From assembly GCA_032622095.1 (NCBI GenBank), contig CP136061.1, positions 253,407,582-253,471,581 of the forward strand: a stretch of 64,000 nt of DNA. Direction: 5' to 3'. Each line of letters starts with the position of its first letter. Within the stretch, counting starts at the first letter, position 1. Shown in pieces: positions 21,342-32,914 of this stretch. The stretch is from Siphonodentalium dalli (taxonomy: Eukaryota > Mollusca > Scaphopoda > Gadilida > Siphonodentaliidae). Made by a program: the position numbers and the translations under genes. The notes beneath the pieces were generated by a model, which was given only the letters and a program-made list of their open reading frames with translations, had not been told where the DNA came from and searched no databases.

Positions 21342-22300
21342 TCAGAGCCTGGCAATCTGTTCCGTTAGGTAACTAACTGCCCACACTCTCATTCTTAATT
21401 GGGCACCCTGCTGCGTTATCGCTAAGGTTTCTTTGCGATGGTCAGATAACCAACAGTAGGCTCATCTCAAGTTTGGCATAATATCGGACTGTCAGACGGA
21501 GGTGGTTGGAAGATAAATGTCATAACTTTGTCTTATATTCGTAGTCTTCACGCAGACTTAAAGCATCATATAATTTGCCAATTTCAAATTTATTTTGTTA
21601 ATTCAACCTTTATTCAACGCCATGGCCATTTCCGATTTACATCATGTGAGTACACAACACTGCACGTAAAAATACGATCATTTTACACTGAAAGTCATGT
21701 AGGAATTTTATTTCGGAAATGTTCTTTGAAAAGAAGTCAAAACAACAAGGCAAGTTCAAACAATTACTTCTAAAATTCATGATATATACAGATATTACGA
21801 ACCTGAAGTATTACATGTATATTAATTGTATGAATTAAATTTTTTATCAGAACTTATATTATCACCCTTTTCAGATGCGTGCATGGTTCAGAGATGCCAT
21901 CAGCTACATCTACGAATTTGAAAACCTGACGAGTGTGCAAATATTTCCATCGTGTGTATAACATAATCATAAGATACACGGAGCCGTTCGTCTGGAAATA
22001 GGAACGTTTAAACGAAGACAAAGCGGCGCTCAAAGTTCATATTGGATACAGGTGTATTTTAGTGCGCTTATTCTTCGAATTACATGATTGTGCATTAAAA
22101 TCAATGATCGATGGTGTCATAACTGCAAGGATGACGCTGAGATCACACAGGAGATGTTATAAGAAGCAAACAGACCACATTGTCTAACTAGGATGATCGA
22201 TGTTCAATAAGGACAATTGTTCCCGGTTGGATAATTCTACATGTATATAGAGGAAATAGCACGATATTCACCATTGATGCAAAATAAAAAAAACGGGGCT
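21342..22300. other. No supported gene
   Basis: AT-rich DNA. A pyrimidine tract ending CCCTTTTCAG at 21874 precedes 28 open codons, too little to call an exon. An 81-codon frame at 21528-21773 shows no domain. Confidence 0.45.
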
Positions 22301-22501
22301 TCTTGTTACTGCTCTACACAGTTAGATGCCGACTATCACAGGCCATCTATATATTGGCGCTCGAATTGCATGCACTGAGATTTATACTGTTAGCACACGT
22401 CTATTGTTTTCCTTTCCTTGTTGGCATTTTCTTGTATCAAAACAAAATCACCAAAACCAGTTTAGGTTTTGAGTATTTTGTCACAGATATGGAAACCATT
22501 T

Positions 22502-22555
22502 GGTTTTGATCAAAACCAAAGTTTTGATTTTGACGATTCGGTTTTGATCAAAACC
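22502..22555. repeat. Pair of perfect 16-bp palindromes
   Basis: GGTTTTGATCAAAACC occurs at 22502-22517 and again at 22540-22555. The surrounding 22440-22620 is cryptically repetitive for GGTTTTGAT and GATTTTGA words, as is 20600-20780. Confidence 0.8.
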
Positions 22556-23504
22556 ACATTTGGTTGGTTTTCATCAGAATCAACATGGGTTCCATATCTG
22601 GGACAAGGTTCAAAATCAAACTTATTTTCGTATGAAATCAAGTGTTTTAAGAGTGTAGACCAAGTCAGCTGCGGGTCAAATATATATCTCTTTCAGTGGA
22701 ATGTTAGGATTTAAGAATCAATCATTAGTGGGAAATCCACACTAATGAGATGCATAGTGACTATCATATAAGCTGGGCAAAAATATAAATACTTCACTTT
22801 TCGGCTCGTTATCTAAATTCGATACATTGATATTAGACGTTCAATAAAGAGTAATACCGAGATCCTAGTCCATTATCCCACACTCATCAATGCGTATGTA
22901 GGAAAGAAAGTTTAATACGGATGCTAACAAATGTTTATTAAAATGGTCAAATGTCACAGTCAAGATCTGAGATGCATTAGATTATCCTACAAATAGTCCT
23001 GTGACTGTCCAATGTTTGAGATTTTCCCTTGTTTGTCATCTTAACTAGCACTTTAACTAGCATGTGTAACACCCACTCGCTTTTGTCAATGGTAGTCTTT
23101 TATATTTTAAAACTATAGATTAACTATAGATATGTGCTAGAATTTGTCCAAAATACGACAAATTGTATCTTGTTTTAGTGGAAATAAGTCACATGATAGC
23201 ATGTTCTAGAAAGTAACACAATATAACACAGTTTAAACTATATACTAGTATTTTTATAAATGTAAAATATTACCTTCGACCAAAGATTGTGGGTTTCCAA
23301 GGTTACACTCGAGAAAGCGAAACCGTTTATTTGCACATGGTGGTTGGTATACAATAATATCGACACATAATACGGGGCATCCTAAGTCCCAATGCGATGT
23401 ACCACATACGGGAGTATATTTAAAGAGCGTTTTATGATTACAAAAGTTCCATATACTAGTAACATAAAAATACAGGGTTTTGATTGAACCTAATTGGGGA
23501 ATCT

Positions 23505-23600
23505 CATTCTCGATTTAACCACGCCTCCGTAATTACTTCCTAGATACTGTCGCTAACTCTTACAAGCGCTGGCGGCTGGGCGGCTTATGAGGCTGTGAGC
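23505..23600 (+). repeat. Diverged interspersed repeat, partner at about 27868-27960
   Basis: TAACCACGCCTCCGTAATTA followed by CTTCCTAGATACTGTCGC and CTCTTACAAGCG aligns with TAAACACGCCCCAGAGCTAC, CTTCTTAGTTATTGTTGC and CTCTTACAAACA near 27873-27935. Order and spacing are conserved. It is an old repeat of unknown class. Confidence 0.4.
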
Positions 23601-24470
23601 TAGAGCGAGTTCATGATGCTAATTTCCAGAATTGTTTGGGCATAAAATAAAAAACGGTATACAATTGAGGGAAACAATATAATGTTTTGATATGATTTAA
23701 GACTGAATCAATTCATGTTCCAAGACACGTCTGCACCCAATAAAAATTAATAATGTGCCAGACAAAAATTATGCGAAATAATTTCGTCTTAAGTTATTTC
23801 TTTTTCTTCGGTGTGAATGAAATTCGCACGGTAACGCTCGTCGGTCCTAGCAATGATTATGAAGTGAGAAAAACTATTTGTAAAGGATAACACGTAGGGG
23901 CCAATGTATATACGTAGTGAAAGTAGCCTCCCTTTCCCTGATGGAATTCAAACAAACAGGCCAATCACATTTAAAATAGCCATACATTATGCCGATCTAT
24001 ATTTCACGTGTTCCCTGGCGAAATTCCGCGTTATCACTATCATACTATAGTGGAAAAGTGAATCGAAACATATGCTCAATTTAAATTATGACTATCCGGG
24101 CAATGTAGGAACATAGCACACAGACCACTAATATGTTGTTGATTGTTGGGTATATTTCACAATCAAAATATTCAAACTGCTCCTTCAAATCTAACTTCCC
24201 CATGTCTGATTTCTTGACACCTTGTACATATGGTAACGGATGAGTAGAATCATTTGAAACAAGAAACTTACCGCATCGAAACGATAATTACTGAATCCGG
24301 TATAATATTGTAGAAGGTTGGATTTCTTTGAGGCGTTGTCTACCGAAAAAGAACGGTGGTGATTTGTTTGCACCATTGTTCTGTTTTTTTGTCCCTCTTT
24401 GAAACGAAAGTTATTTTAGCAAACTATATCACTTAAAAATCCGAAATATATATATATAAACTATATTAAC
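23601..24470. other. Presumed intron or intergenic DNA downstream of the THAP exon
   Basis: If the THAP exon below belongs to a gene, its next exon should lie here or at lower coordinates on the minus strand. A minus-strand frame at 24191-24376 ends near a GCG|GTAAGT donor-like site, but it does not begin with the His-Phe expected after a THAP CSK. It is not called. Confidence 0.3.
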
Positions 24471-24474
24471 CTAC

Positions 24475-24690
24475 CTTTGAACAAACATATGTATTCCTTG
24501 TAATCCTGTCGATATTGAAGTTTTCGTGACTTTTGTTACACAGTCTGATCCAACGTAAACATCGTTCATTGTTGGTTTTCGGCTTCGGAATTGGCCAACA
24601 TATCACCGTTGATTTACCGTTAGAATCTGGCTCCAATTTTTTTATATAACGACTGTCACTATTACAAGATGCATACGCACACCTAGACAT
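24475..24690 (-). CDS. THAP zinc-finger domain, first coding exon
   Basis: Seventy-two codons begin at ATG and carry the hallmarks of a C2CH THAP DNA-binding domain: C4 and C9 (C-x4-C), a proline-rich turn (WPIPKPK, 32-38), the invariant tryptophan in RWIRLC (W47), and a TYVCSK end (C70). The final zinc-binding His would follow at position 73. The frame runs straight into GTAGGT at 24474, a consensus splice donor, exactly where the missing His-Phe should be encoded. THAP proteins are often transcriptional regulators or transposase-derived. No second exon was identified. A decayed copy at 29405-29490 shows the exon belongs to a duplicated or mobile family. Confidence 0.65.
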
Positions 24691-24699
24691 CTTTAAAAT

Positions 24700-25600
24700 C
24701 TCGGAAAGAAGTTATATAATCGTGTTAAACAACGTTTTAAAACGAGTATAAATGCATCATCGAGAGGTTCTTTTGTTCTGGAATGCATCGTCCTTGAACT
24801 TCGTTAGCTGTAACGCGATTGGTCAGTGACCACTGTCAGTCAATAATCTGAGATTCGTCAATTGTCATGACAGCGCACGAAAATATATAATTTCAACGAG
24901 TGGCTCACTATAATTGTCCTTACCACGCACAGTTTGACACGTGTGGTAATTATTTAGCAAACAGTACGATACATAAACTGGAGTCTGCCCGGACTATTTT
25001 ATGGGACAATATTTTGAATCTTCCGCTGACATAAATCAGCCCATTATATTGTATAGGAAGAAGGAACTATATAGAACCACACTTATGTTGATATTAGATA
25101 GTAATTACCCAGCTAAATCAGGTTGCGAAATGTTACCACTCAACCCCATTGATCGACTATCGTTGTTTTCTTGCAACATCCGTATCTCGTGTGGTAATTT
25201 CTAACTAATGTTATTATGCATAGGCCTATCATACACACTGACAGCTAACCTGAAAAATCAGATGTCAGATATCTCAAACATAAGTTATGATTAGTTGAAG
25301 TTGCCGGGGTCAGTTATTCATGTCAATCGACAATATGTTCTCTTGATATAGATGCATGGTTTATGTATACCCGTTAGTATTTTATACATTTATATGGCGC
25401 GATACGTTTGCCTCTGAATCGTCAACAAATAATTCCCTACCTCGGCTACATACCTAAAAATAATTTTAGGAGTTAAACTGACCATCAATAATGTCTCCGT
25501 TGTCAGATTTCGGACTTGTATTTCTGTTTACCCGTCAGAATTTCACTTCTTATGGCTACATATATACAAACCCTGAACAAAGCAATCCTTTAGTCATTAT
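24700..25600. other. No supported gene
   Basis: AT-rich sequence upstream (minus sense) of the THAP exon. No TATA-type or CpG-rich promoter stands out. A 67-codon frame at 25001-25204 lacks domains. Confidence 0.4.
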
Positions 25601-25618
25601 TTACTCTATATATTCCAG

Positions 25619-25810
25619 ACATGGATCCGGCTGATATGCAGACATATGATTGCACGACGTGCTATCAATTTGGCAACACAATTGGTCAAGCAATCTAGCA
25701 TGCTATAAGAAGCCACGTAGGAGAAGAATTGGCAATACAAATTACCCATAAAAATCAGGACTCCACAAATCGGTAGTTCGGCAGTATGGTGTAACACCCG
25801 AAACGATTTT
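25619..25810 (+). pseudogene. C2H2 zinc-finger exon fragment with an in-frame stop
   Basis: After an acceptor-like TATATATTCCAG the frame reads MDPADMQTYDCTTCYQF... and contains C-x2-C-x12-H-x4-H spacing (CTTC ... HAIRSH), with a TAG occupying the residue just before the first His. The frame then stays open to about 25810. The spacing match is good enough to call a former finger. The stop makes it a relic, or a sequencing error would be needed. Confidence 0.4.
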
Positions 25811-25928
25811 TTCTTTTATTTTATAAGAGACAAGGAGATTGTGCCAAATCAAAATACGAATTCCGTGTGGATCGCCAACCGATTACAAAACGATAACACA
25901 TCAGTTCAGGGAAGTGCAGAATCTCTAT

Positions 25929-26213
25929 TCAACCATGCAAACGACTGCAGTTTCGGTCAACACCGAAGACTATATGTTCCACGAGTGATGTTTGTGACCA
26001 GATCGCCACATATATACATGACTGGGCAGGTGAATGTGTAACTGGTGTTACCACACCATCTTCATGTTGATCCACACTGGTACGTTCGTGTATCTTTAAA
26101 TATATGCTCAAGCTCGTTTTGTGTTTGGTGGTGAATGTACATTCGGGCTTCCGACACCAGAACGTCGGTGTTGCAGGGGCATCCGACCCAAGAATACCAA
26201 AGGATTCGTCCAT
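25929..26213 (-). CDS. Putative exon with one degenerate C2H2 finger
   Basis: An acceptor-like TTCTATATTTCAG is followed by ATG at 26213-26211. The frame reads MDESFGILGSDAPATPTFWC and then a finger CRKPEC...YLKIH, that is C-x4-C-x12-Tyr-x3-His. The first zinc-binding His is replaced by Tyr, a one-base change. It continues SVDQHEDGVV to a stop at 25929. It could be a terminal exon or a decaying copy. It lies on the opposite strand to the finger at 25619-25810. Confidence 0.4.
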   Translation of the reverse strand: MDESFGILGSDAPATPTFWCRKPECTFTTKHKTSLSIYLKIHERTSVDQHEDGVVTPVTHSPAQSCIYVAIWSQTSLVEHIVFGVDRNCSRLHG

Positions 26214-26319
26214 CTGAAATATAGAAATGGGGCTTATATATAGATTGAGCGACACGTCGAAATGGGGTCCACCAGAAGCATCGGGAAGCAAGGGGAAGGG
26301 CTACATAAAAAGGCATTCT

Positions 26320-28860
26320 TTATATATATGTTATGGACTATAAGTTTTATAGTTTAATATGTAAGTGTATAATTTAACAACTCCCTGCATATTCTTTAAA
26401 TTTTACATGGATTGCATGCAGTATGATGACAAAAAGGCAATCCGTGGCACCTCTCGCCCCATAGACCGAGGTCACATGTTTCCTCGGCATAAACGCATCC
26501 GGTGCCCCTGGTCCTGTTTGATGACATGACCCTCCGCGTGAAATTAGGGAATATTCTATTTTGATGTATGTATTTGCACCCTTTGGGTTCCATTTTCTCG
26601 ACTATACTCAATTCAACCACAAAACAAACGACTACCGTTTCGAATTTGATTGTCACCATTGAGTTGGAATTTTTCAACTAGGCTAAATAAAACAATGCAA
26701 ATTTAGACTAAAAATCCAGTGGGAAAGATCAAGATTCTACTTGTCTAAAGTCTGAATTTTCCAACTGCATGCTGTTAAATTGGAGGCATAAAATTTCCAA
26801 CTATTTCGTATTTGATAAATTTGGGGTGGGGTACAACCACACCTAAGTTCATGCATGGAGATTATATCTATTTCGGTGTTCAGAACACCATGCCACTCTA
26901 TATAAAACCCTATTTTAGCACATTTTTGGCACCAGCTGGAGGTCAACATCAAAAGTTTTATTTGTTGAAACAAAGATTGTATATTACGACCGCAATATGA
27001 GTTCAATTATGCTCACATGTGTTTGTCATTGGTGGCCTATAATCTGTTTTAACTCCAATATACATACATAATTAAGTCTATGTCATTTTATATGGTGTAA
27101 TAGAAAGTTTACCAGCCGTTCAATACAAATAAGAACACAATACGACTTGTTTGTCAGATTTTACCGAGAGTTCAATTCTGTTGGAGCACCACGCTTTGAA
27201 ATCGGGTTCGTATATCGGGAAAACACAGGAAACCGGGTCCAAACGGTAAGCGTGGCTTTCAATGGGATATTAAGGCATCCAAAACATGTCTTTGTTATTA
27301 AATACGGCATCATATAGTATAAAAATGTGCTTTTGATCGCAAACGTGACGTGTTTTTAGCCCGAAAATAAGAGGTTTAACATACCCCTCATCTAGGCAGA
27401 TTGGCAACAGTGTTTGGATTTTTTACAGAATTGGAGGAAAAGACGTACCGTAGTCAGTCCGAGGTGAGCGACTTTTGTTTATGGCTGTTGATCGCAAACA
27501 CCGTCCACACACCGTGGGGACGCAAATTGTTTGATGTGTTGCAAATTGTCTGTTATATATTTCAGTTCAAGTCGTATATTTGTCGCTAAAACACGCATTC
27601 GATTTGGCCTAAAAGCTTCTAACATTAGTTAATCAATTCGCCATCACAATGAAACACGTTGTGATAGACAACGAGCGTCAAAAAGTCATAGCCAGCTAGG
27701 AGTAGCGTAATCGAGTAATGCAGTAGTCGTCGAGTAACAAAGCTGTTCGGGCTCTGTAACCCATGGATGGAACGTACCCAGAGATTCGATCAAACGATTA
27801 GTGGTAACTCACATCGTAGCATGTAATGTTGATAAAAAAGCGCCTTTCGTTCAGTTTCTTTTAATTGAACTGGAGTTAAACACGCCCCAGAGCTACTTCT
27901 TAGTTATTGTTGCTTGCTCTTACAAACAGTGGTGATTTTACTCTCCACAGAGCGTAATTTTAACCTTGGTTAAAGTCAAACTCAATGTCACAAATGTTAT
28001 TTAAAGTCGATAAAAATTATGGGCTAAAATTATTTAGACGGTACAAAAGGTAGGCAATCAATGATGTGTTATGAATAGTAATTTCGCTGCAATAATTTGT
28101 TTATGTGACGTGTTTTTCGTTATACATGAAGCTGTTATAACACCGTACCAATCTTGATTTCGAATGAAAGCAGAAAAAAACTGAAACTTCAGTTAAGTCT
28201 GCTATTCACACATTGATCAGATTTAGAGTGTCCGATAGTACATACGATAGGTATGTGTTGTTATATGTGTTCCTGGAATCTAGGATAAACTTCCTTTCCC
28301 CAGTGATTGTAACTGCTAGTGTTAATTGTATAGATAAGCACAATACATAGAAGACAGATTATATAGAAACACACACGCATAATTAACAAGATCACATTCT
28401 TAAGTGGTTATGACTGGTAGCAACCATTGTATAAGTTAGGGTGGATAAAGCCAGTATCATTCTATAAGACAGTATATAGTGATACACGTCATATCCAAGT
28501 GTATCATGTGTCTCGGACCTTATTTAAGAGGCATGATACACCAGAGGTTGGAATAACTACCCGTGCTCTGACGCGGGAGCTGACTTGCCCGACAACCTTG
28601 CTACTATACCAATACCTCTGTTCTTCCGCCTATGTACTGTGCTTATCGAGAAAGACTTATACATATATAAAGTATGAAGATCTATGAACTAGTTATTGTT
28701 ATCAATGTTCCCGACACGGCCAATTCAACATCTAAACCCTAGACACCGGGACAAGAGTCTTATATAAGTAGTTCCGAAATGATATCCCATAGAGACAGGA
28801 ATGATGCCCTGTTGGCCGAAATGATCCTCTGCGAACATTTCACTGAATCCGTTAAATCTA
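26320..28860. other. No supported gene
   Basis: Several short frames on both strands. The minus-strand one at 26396-26677 is cysteine-rich at its end, but the cysteines fit no family confidently. A short inverted pair (GTGTATCATG / CATGATACAC) lies at about 28499-28545. The region 27868-27960 matches the old repeat at 23.5 kb. Confidence 0.4.
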
Positions 28861-28867
28861 GAGCTTC

Positions 28868-28909
28868 CTCTACACCGAACGCTCTACACCGAACGCTCTA
28901 CACCGAACG
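28868..28909 (+). repeat. 14-bp repeat, 3 copies
   Basis: CTCTACACCGAACG occurs three times head to tail with no differences. Confidence 0.95.
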
Positions 28910-29404
28910 GAATGTCACTTAGCACACATTTATAGTATTAGTATGCAGCACAATGTTACGATAAGGTAAGTCGGAATCGACATTATGTTTTCCAAGAGAA
29001 TGGCACATATTGCACCTGCTTCACGGAGTACATGCGAACTCCACCGAATCAGTTCACTTTGTTTCATTGGTACTACTAGTCTATACGAATACAAGTTACT
29101 GACTGCATAATCGGCGGTTTCTTTCATGTACGTTATTGACGACCAAGTAAATATGTGTTATTTCAAATACCACTATTTGATAATCATTTGCATCGTAAAT
29201 CCTTTGGGTGGTAAAGTCATCGACACCATTGATGTTTCTCAGTCGAGTTATGGGAAACGGATAATGTATTATGTTATATCTATTTTCTCTTCTTTTTATC
29301 CGAAGGCCAGAGGGTCATACTATTCGGCAAAATATCGGTTTTTGATTATTTACCATGTACAACTCCACTTGGCTTATTTCATCAAGGTGTGAGCTATAAC
29401 ATAT

Positions 29405-29490
29405 TGCTTCGATATTGAAGTTTATAATGGCTTCTGTTAGACAGTTTGATTCAAAGTAAACATCGTTATTTGTTAGCTATCGGCTTCGGA
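29405..29490 (-). pseudogene. Decayed THAP exon copy
   Basis: The minus strand aligns base by base with the second half of the THAP exon at 24475-24600: CCGAAGCCG, ACGATGTTTAC, AACTTCAATATCGA and the intervening spacing are kept. The tryptophan codon has become a stop and other stops are present. It carries no function as a protein. Confidence 0.6.
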
Positions 29491-29496
29491 AATGGA

Positions 29497-29702
29497 CACA
29501 TATTGGGACAAAATGAACTGCAGGATGGGACAAAGTTGCAAACTACGCGACATAATTTTAATTTCGTGGGACGGCCGAAACGCGAAGAATATAATTATTA
29601 AGGGCGCTCGTTATTGGTGACTAACGAAAGCTGGATATTCGCCCCAACGAAATATGTTAACCACAGCCACTGGATGTTTCATTATGCGACCAACAACTGA
29701 CA
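29497..29702 (-). repeat. Diverged MULE-interior relic
   Basis: The reverse complement matches the 204-bp unit of the MULE at 17.9-20.3 kb: GTCAGTTG(T)...ATAATG, AGCTTTCGTTAG, CGGCCGTCCCACG and TTTTGTCCCA follow in the same order. No terminal repeats remain. It directly adjoins the decayed THAP copy, so the two may have moved together. Confidence 0.55.
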
Positions 29703-30140
29703 TACACTAATATTGTCGAAATCAAGGCTGCGGGAGAGCTTTATATTTGTGTTTTAATGGATAAATATGCCGTGCATAAGCAATGATAAAGCAAAGAAGC
29801 TTGGTATTGAACAACATAAATGTATTCATTCAAACGAAGTTACTGTTTTTGTACATCTAGAGACTGATTCTTATTGTAAACACCGAATTTTTTATATTTT
29901 TTTATATTTTTTCATCGGTGTCTTGGTGGATTTAATTACATTGGAGATAAGAGTACTTACTTTTATATAGATTACAGCTGAAACAATTCCGTTGGATTGC
30001 GCGGGCAGCAGTGAAAACACATATATAAAGAGCGTACAGCTGGTGCTGCAACATTTCCTCGTACATATAGTTTCATATTGGACCTCATATTCACGTAGGT
30101 TCATATTGGACTTATTTGATTATAGTGAGCTTATTTAAAA
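29703..30140. other. No supported gene
   Basis: AT-rich with homopolymer T runs (29885-29911). The small frames at 29767-29970 and 29892-30104 have no domain. Confidence 0.5.
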
Positions 30141-30144
30141 TCAA

Positions 30145-30335
30145 TATATATATATATATATTTTATTTATTTAATTATTTTTTTTATATAAAATTTTGAA
30201 GAACTAAGACCGTTATAACCTCCGCCAGGGTACAGCGTCACCACACCAAAATTGGTTGATATCGGACCAGCAGTCTGGGAGAAAAATCTGGACAGACAGA
30301 CGGATATACAGACAGACATATCCCACTCTTATATA
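30145..30335 (-). repeat. TCTG-tailed interspersed repeat, partner at 54285-54440
   Basis: A (TA)n tract and TTTATTTATTTAATTA lead into ACCTCCGCCAGGGTAC, ACCAAAATTGGTTGATATC, CTGGGAGAAAAAT and CAGACAGAC. The reverse complement of 54285-54440 carries the same words in the same order. It shares the TCTG-type terminus with the larger dispersed family but has a different body. Confidence 0.7.
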
Positions 30336-30499
30336 TATATAGATTCGGAGATATATACGGGATGGACAGAAAGCAGTTTTTGAACGAGCCGGCTTGCCCG
30401 ATCCACACCGGTCCCCTGAATATACAAAGAAAAGGGGTACGTTTGTTTCTTAAGTAGATCGCAGATTATCAATTAAAGATGGTCTATCTCCTCGGACCA

Positions 30500-30538
30500 C
30501 AATTACAACAACAACAACAATAACAACAACATCATCAT
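30500..30538 (+). repeat. (CAA)n microsatellite
   Basis: About 35 bp of CAACAACAA with a single TAA interruption. Confidence 0.9.
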
Positions 30539-31059
30539 TTTTATAAAACCCGACTTCAAGTCTACAAATACCTTTTTTTGTGAATAAAACACAGACAATA
30601 CTGCATATTGGTATATTATCTGTCTACGAAAGCATAACAAAGTGGTTTATACCTACCAAATATCTTAAACTAAATGGCATTTTGCCTTGACGATATAGTG
30701 TTCTCCCTCTTACTACGATCCGAATGCGTCTGAAGTATTTATTCTAAAAATAGCCCGTAAAACTGTCCCGAATATAAAAATCACATAAAATCAATATAAA
30801 TTGAAACAAAATTCTCCGGACAGATGTCCTCGATTTATATCTATTATTTTGAACCCCGGAATCTATATAAAACTTTTTGGGAAGAGATACATGTAGACTA
30901 TTATAATGGCTGCTGTTATAGTTAACCCAGTATCTCAAGCAAACCGTAGTCCTGTCGATAAAATGTTGCTTGGTCGTTTATTTGAGCGACATTCGATTTG
31001 ATAACATAACATTCAAAAGAACATTTGTTTTTATAAAGAGCACCCGACCCTCTGGGCAT

Positions 31060-32395
31060 ATATACACCGTGATCCCAGAGGGTAGTGGCCTGCGAATCGG
31101 CATATATAGACCGAGATCACAGAGGGTAGTGGCCTGCGAATCGGCATATATAGACCGAGACCCCAAAGGGTAGTGGCCTGCGAATCAGCATATACAGACC
31201 GAGATCACAGAGGGTAGTGGCCTGCGAATCGGCGACCTCCTGGGCAATATAGACCGAGATCCCAGAGGGTAGTGGCCTGCGAATCGGCGACCTCCTGGGT
31301 ATATACAGACGGAGATCACAGAGGGTAGTGGTCTGCGAATCGGCGACCTCCTGGGTATATATAGACCGAGATTCCAGAGGGTAGTGGCCTACGAATCGGC
31401 GACCTCCTGGGCATATATAGACCGAGACCCCAGAGGGTAGTAGTGGCCCGCGAATCGGCGACCTCCTGGGCATATATAGACCGAGATCCCATAGGGTAGT
31501 GGCCTGCGAATCGGCGACCGCCTGGGCATATATAGACCGAGATCCCAGAGGGTAGTGGCCTGCGAATCTGCGACCTCCTGGGCATATATAGACCGATATC
31601 CCAAAGGGTAGTGGCCTGCGAATCGGCGACCTCCTGTGCATATATAGACCGAGATCCCAGATGGTAGTGGCCTGCGAATCGGCGACCTCCTGGCAATATA
31701 TAGACCGAGATCCCAGAAGGTAGTGGCCTGCGAATCGGCATATATAGACCGAGATCCCAGATGGTAGTGGCCTGCGAATCGGTGACCTACTGAGCATATA
31801 TAGACCGAGATACCAGAGGGTAGTTGCCTGCGAATCGGCGACCTCCTGGGCAGATATAGACCGAGATCCCAGTGGGTAATGGCCTGCGAATCGGATCCTC
31901 CAGGGCATATATAGACCGAGATCCCAGAGGGTAGTGGTCTGCGAATCGGCGACCTCCTGGGAATATACAGACCGAGATCCCAGAGGGTAGTGGCCTGCGA
32001 ATCGGCGATCTCCTGGGCATATATTGACCGCGATCCCAGAGGGTAGTGGCCTGCGAATCGGCGACCTCCTGGGCATATATAGACAGAGATCCCAGAGGGT
32101 AGTGGCCTGCGAATCGGCGACCTCCTGGGCATATATAGACAGAGATCCCACAGGGTAATGACCTGCGAATCGGCGACCTCCTGGGCATATATACACCGAA
32201 ATCCCAGAGGGTAGTGGCCTGCGAATCGGCGACCTCCTGGGCATATATAGACCGAGATTCCAGAGGGTAGTGGCCTGCGAATCGGCATATATAGACCGAG
32301 ATCCCAGCGGGTAGTGGCCTGCGAATCGGCGACCTCCTGGGCATATATAGACCGAGATCCCAGAGGGTAGTGGCCTGCGAATCGGCATATTTCCC
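31060..32395 (-). repeat. 56-bp minisatellite, about 25 copies
   Basis: The unit contains GGGCATATATAGACCGAGAT, CCCAGAGGGTAGTGGCCTGC and GAATCGGCGACCTCCT. A 42-bp variant lacking the CGACCTCCTGG part is interspersed, notably at both ends. Because 56 is not a multiple of three, each minus-strand frame reads the same unit cyclically. All three frames stay open (one for 423 codons), which is an artefact of the array, not a gene. Confidence 0.95.
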
Positions 32396-32470
32396 CCGAT
32401 TCGAAATCCAATATCGAATCAGGTCGCTAATATCGATATCGAATCGTATTTCGAATCGAATCGGCAACAA
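32396..32470 (+). repeat. CGAAT-rich cryptic repeat
   Basis: ATCGAAT / ATATCGA / TTCGAAT words repeat irregularly over 75 bp at the edge of the 56-bp array. Confidence 0.6.
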
Positions 32471-32914
32471 TGGTGCGTAGCGTATAGGTCATCAAATTCG
32501 GTAGCGAGTTTGTTCCTATACGGCAAGTTTCAGTTAACCTGTATGTATTTTGAAATAAAATGCAAATTGTACGTGGATACAAGTGTACAGAATCTGATTA
32601 TAATAATAATTAACCTAAATTGGTTCAGTGCGTGCTTGTGAGCAAAATAATTATTCAGTTTGCTGTTAGTCGTTATATTAATCATCTCAAGTATCATTGT
32701 GTGCACACTATGGCCGTTATAGGCGTCCGTTCGCTACCATACAACCATGGGATCGGGCCATATTGCGACAAAATCAATTAGCAGTCGGCGTAAAACGTGA
32801 CCATGCTCCTACTACCCCGATGACTTATACTACAAGAAAACTAAGATGCATGCATCAGGTCGGCCGTGAACTATCTACCATAGAATTGTTGTAGCTATCG
32901 ATTATACATTTTGG

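Noticed and set aside
21875-21961. 28-codon exon after a good CCCTTTTCAG acceptor
   Set aside because: Too short, no family and no donor or partner exon.
24191-24376. Second exon of the THAP gene
   Set aside because: Has an acceptor-like and a donor-like site, but does not encode the His-Phe that must complete the THAP domain.
26396-26677. Cysteine-rich minus-strand frame, considered as an EGF-like module
   Set aside because: Cysteine spacing fits no EGF or other module well enough; no splice phase support.
31117-32470. Minus-strand frames of 423, 340, 227 and 141 codons
   Set aside because: Cyclic reading of a stop-free 56-bp tandem unit in all three frames.
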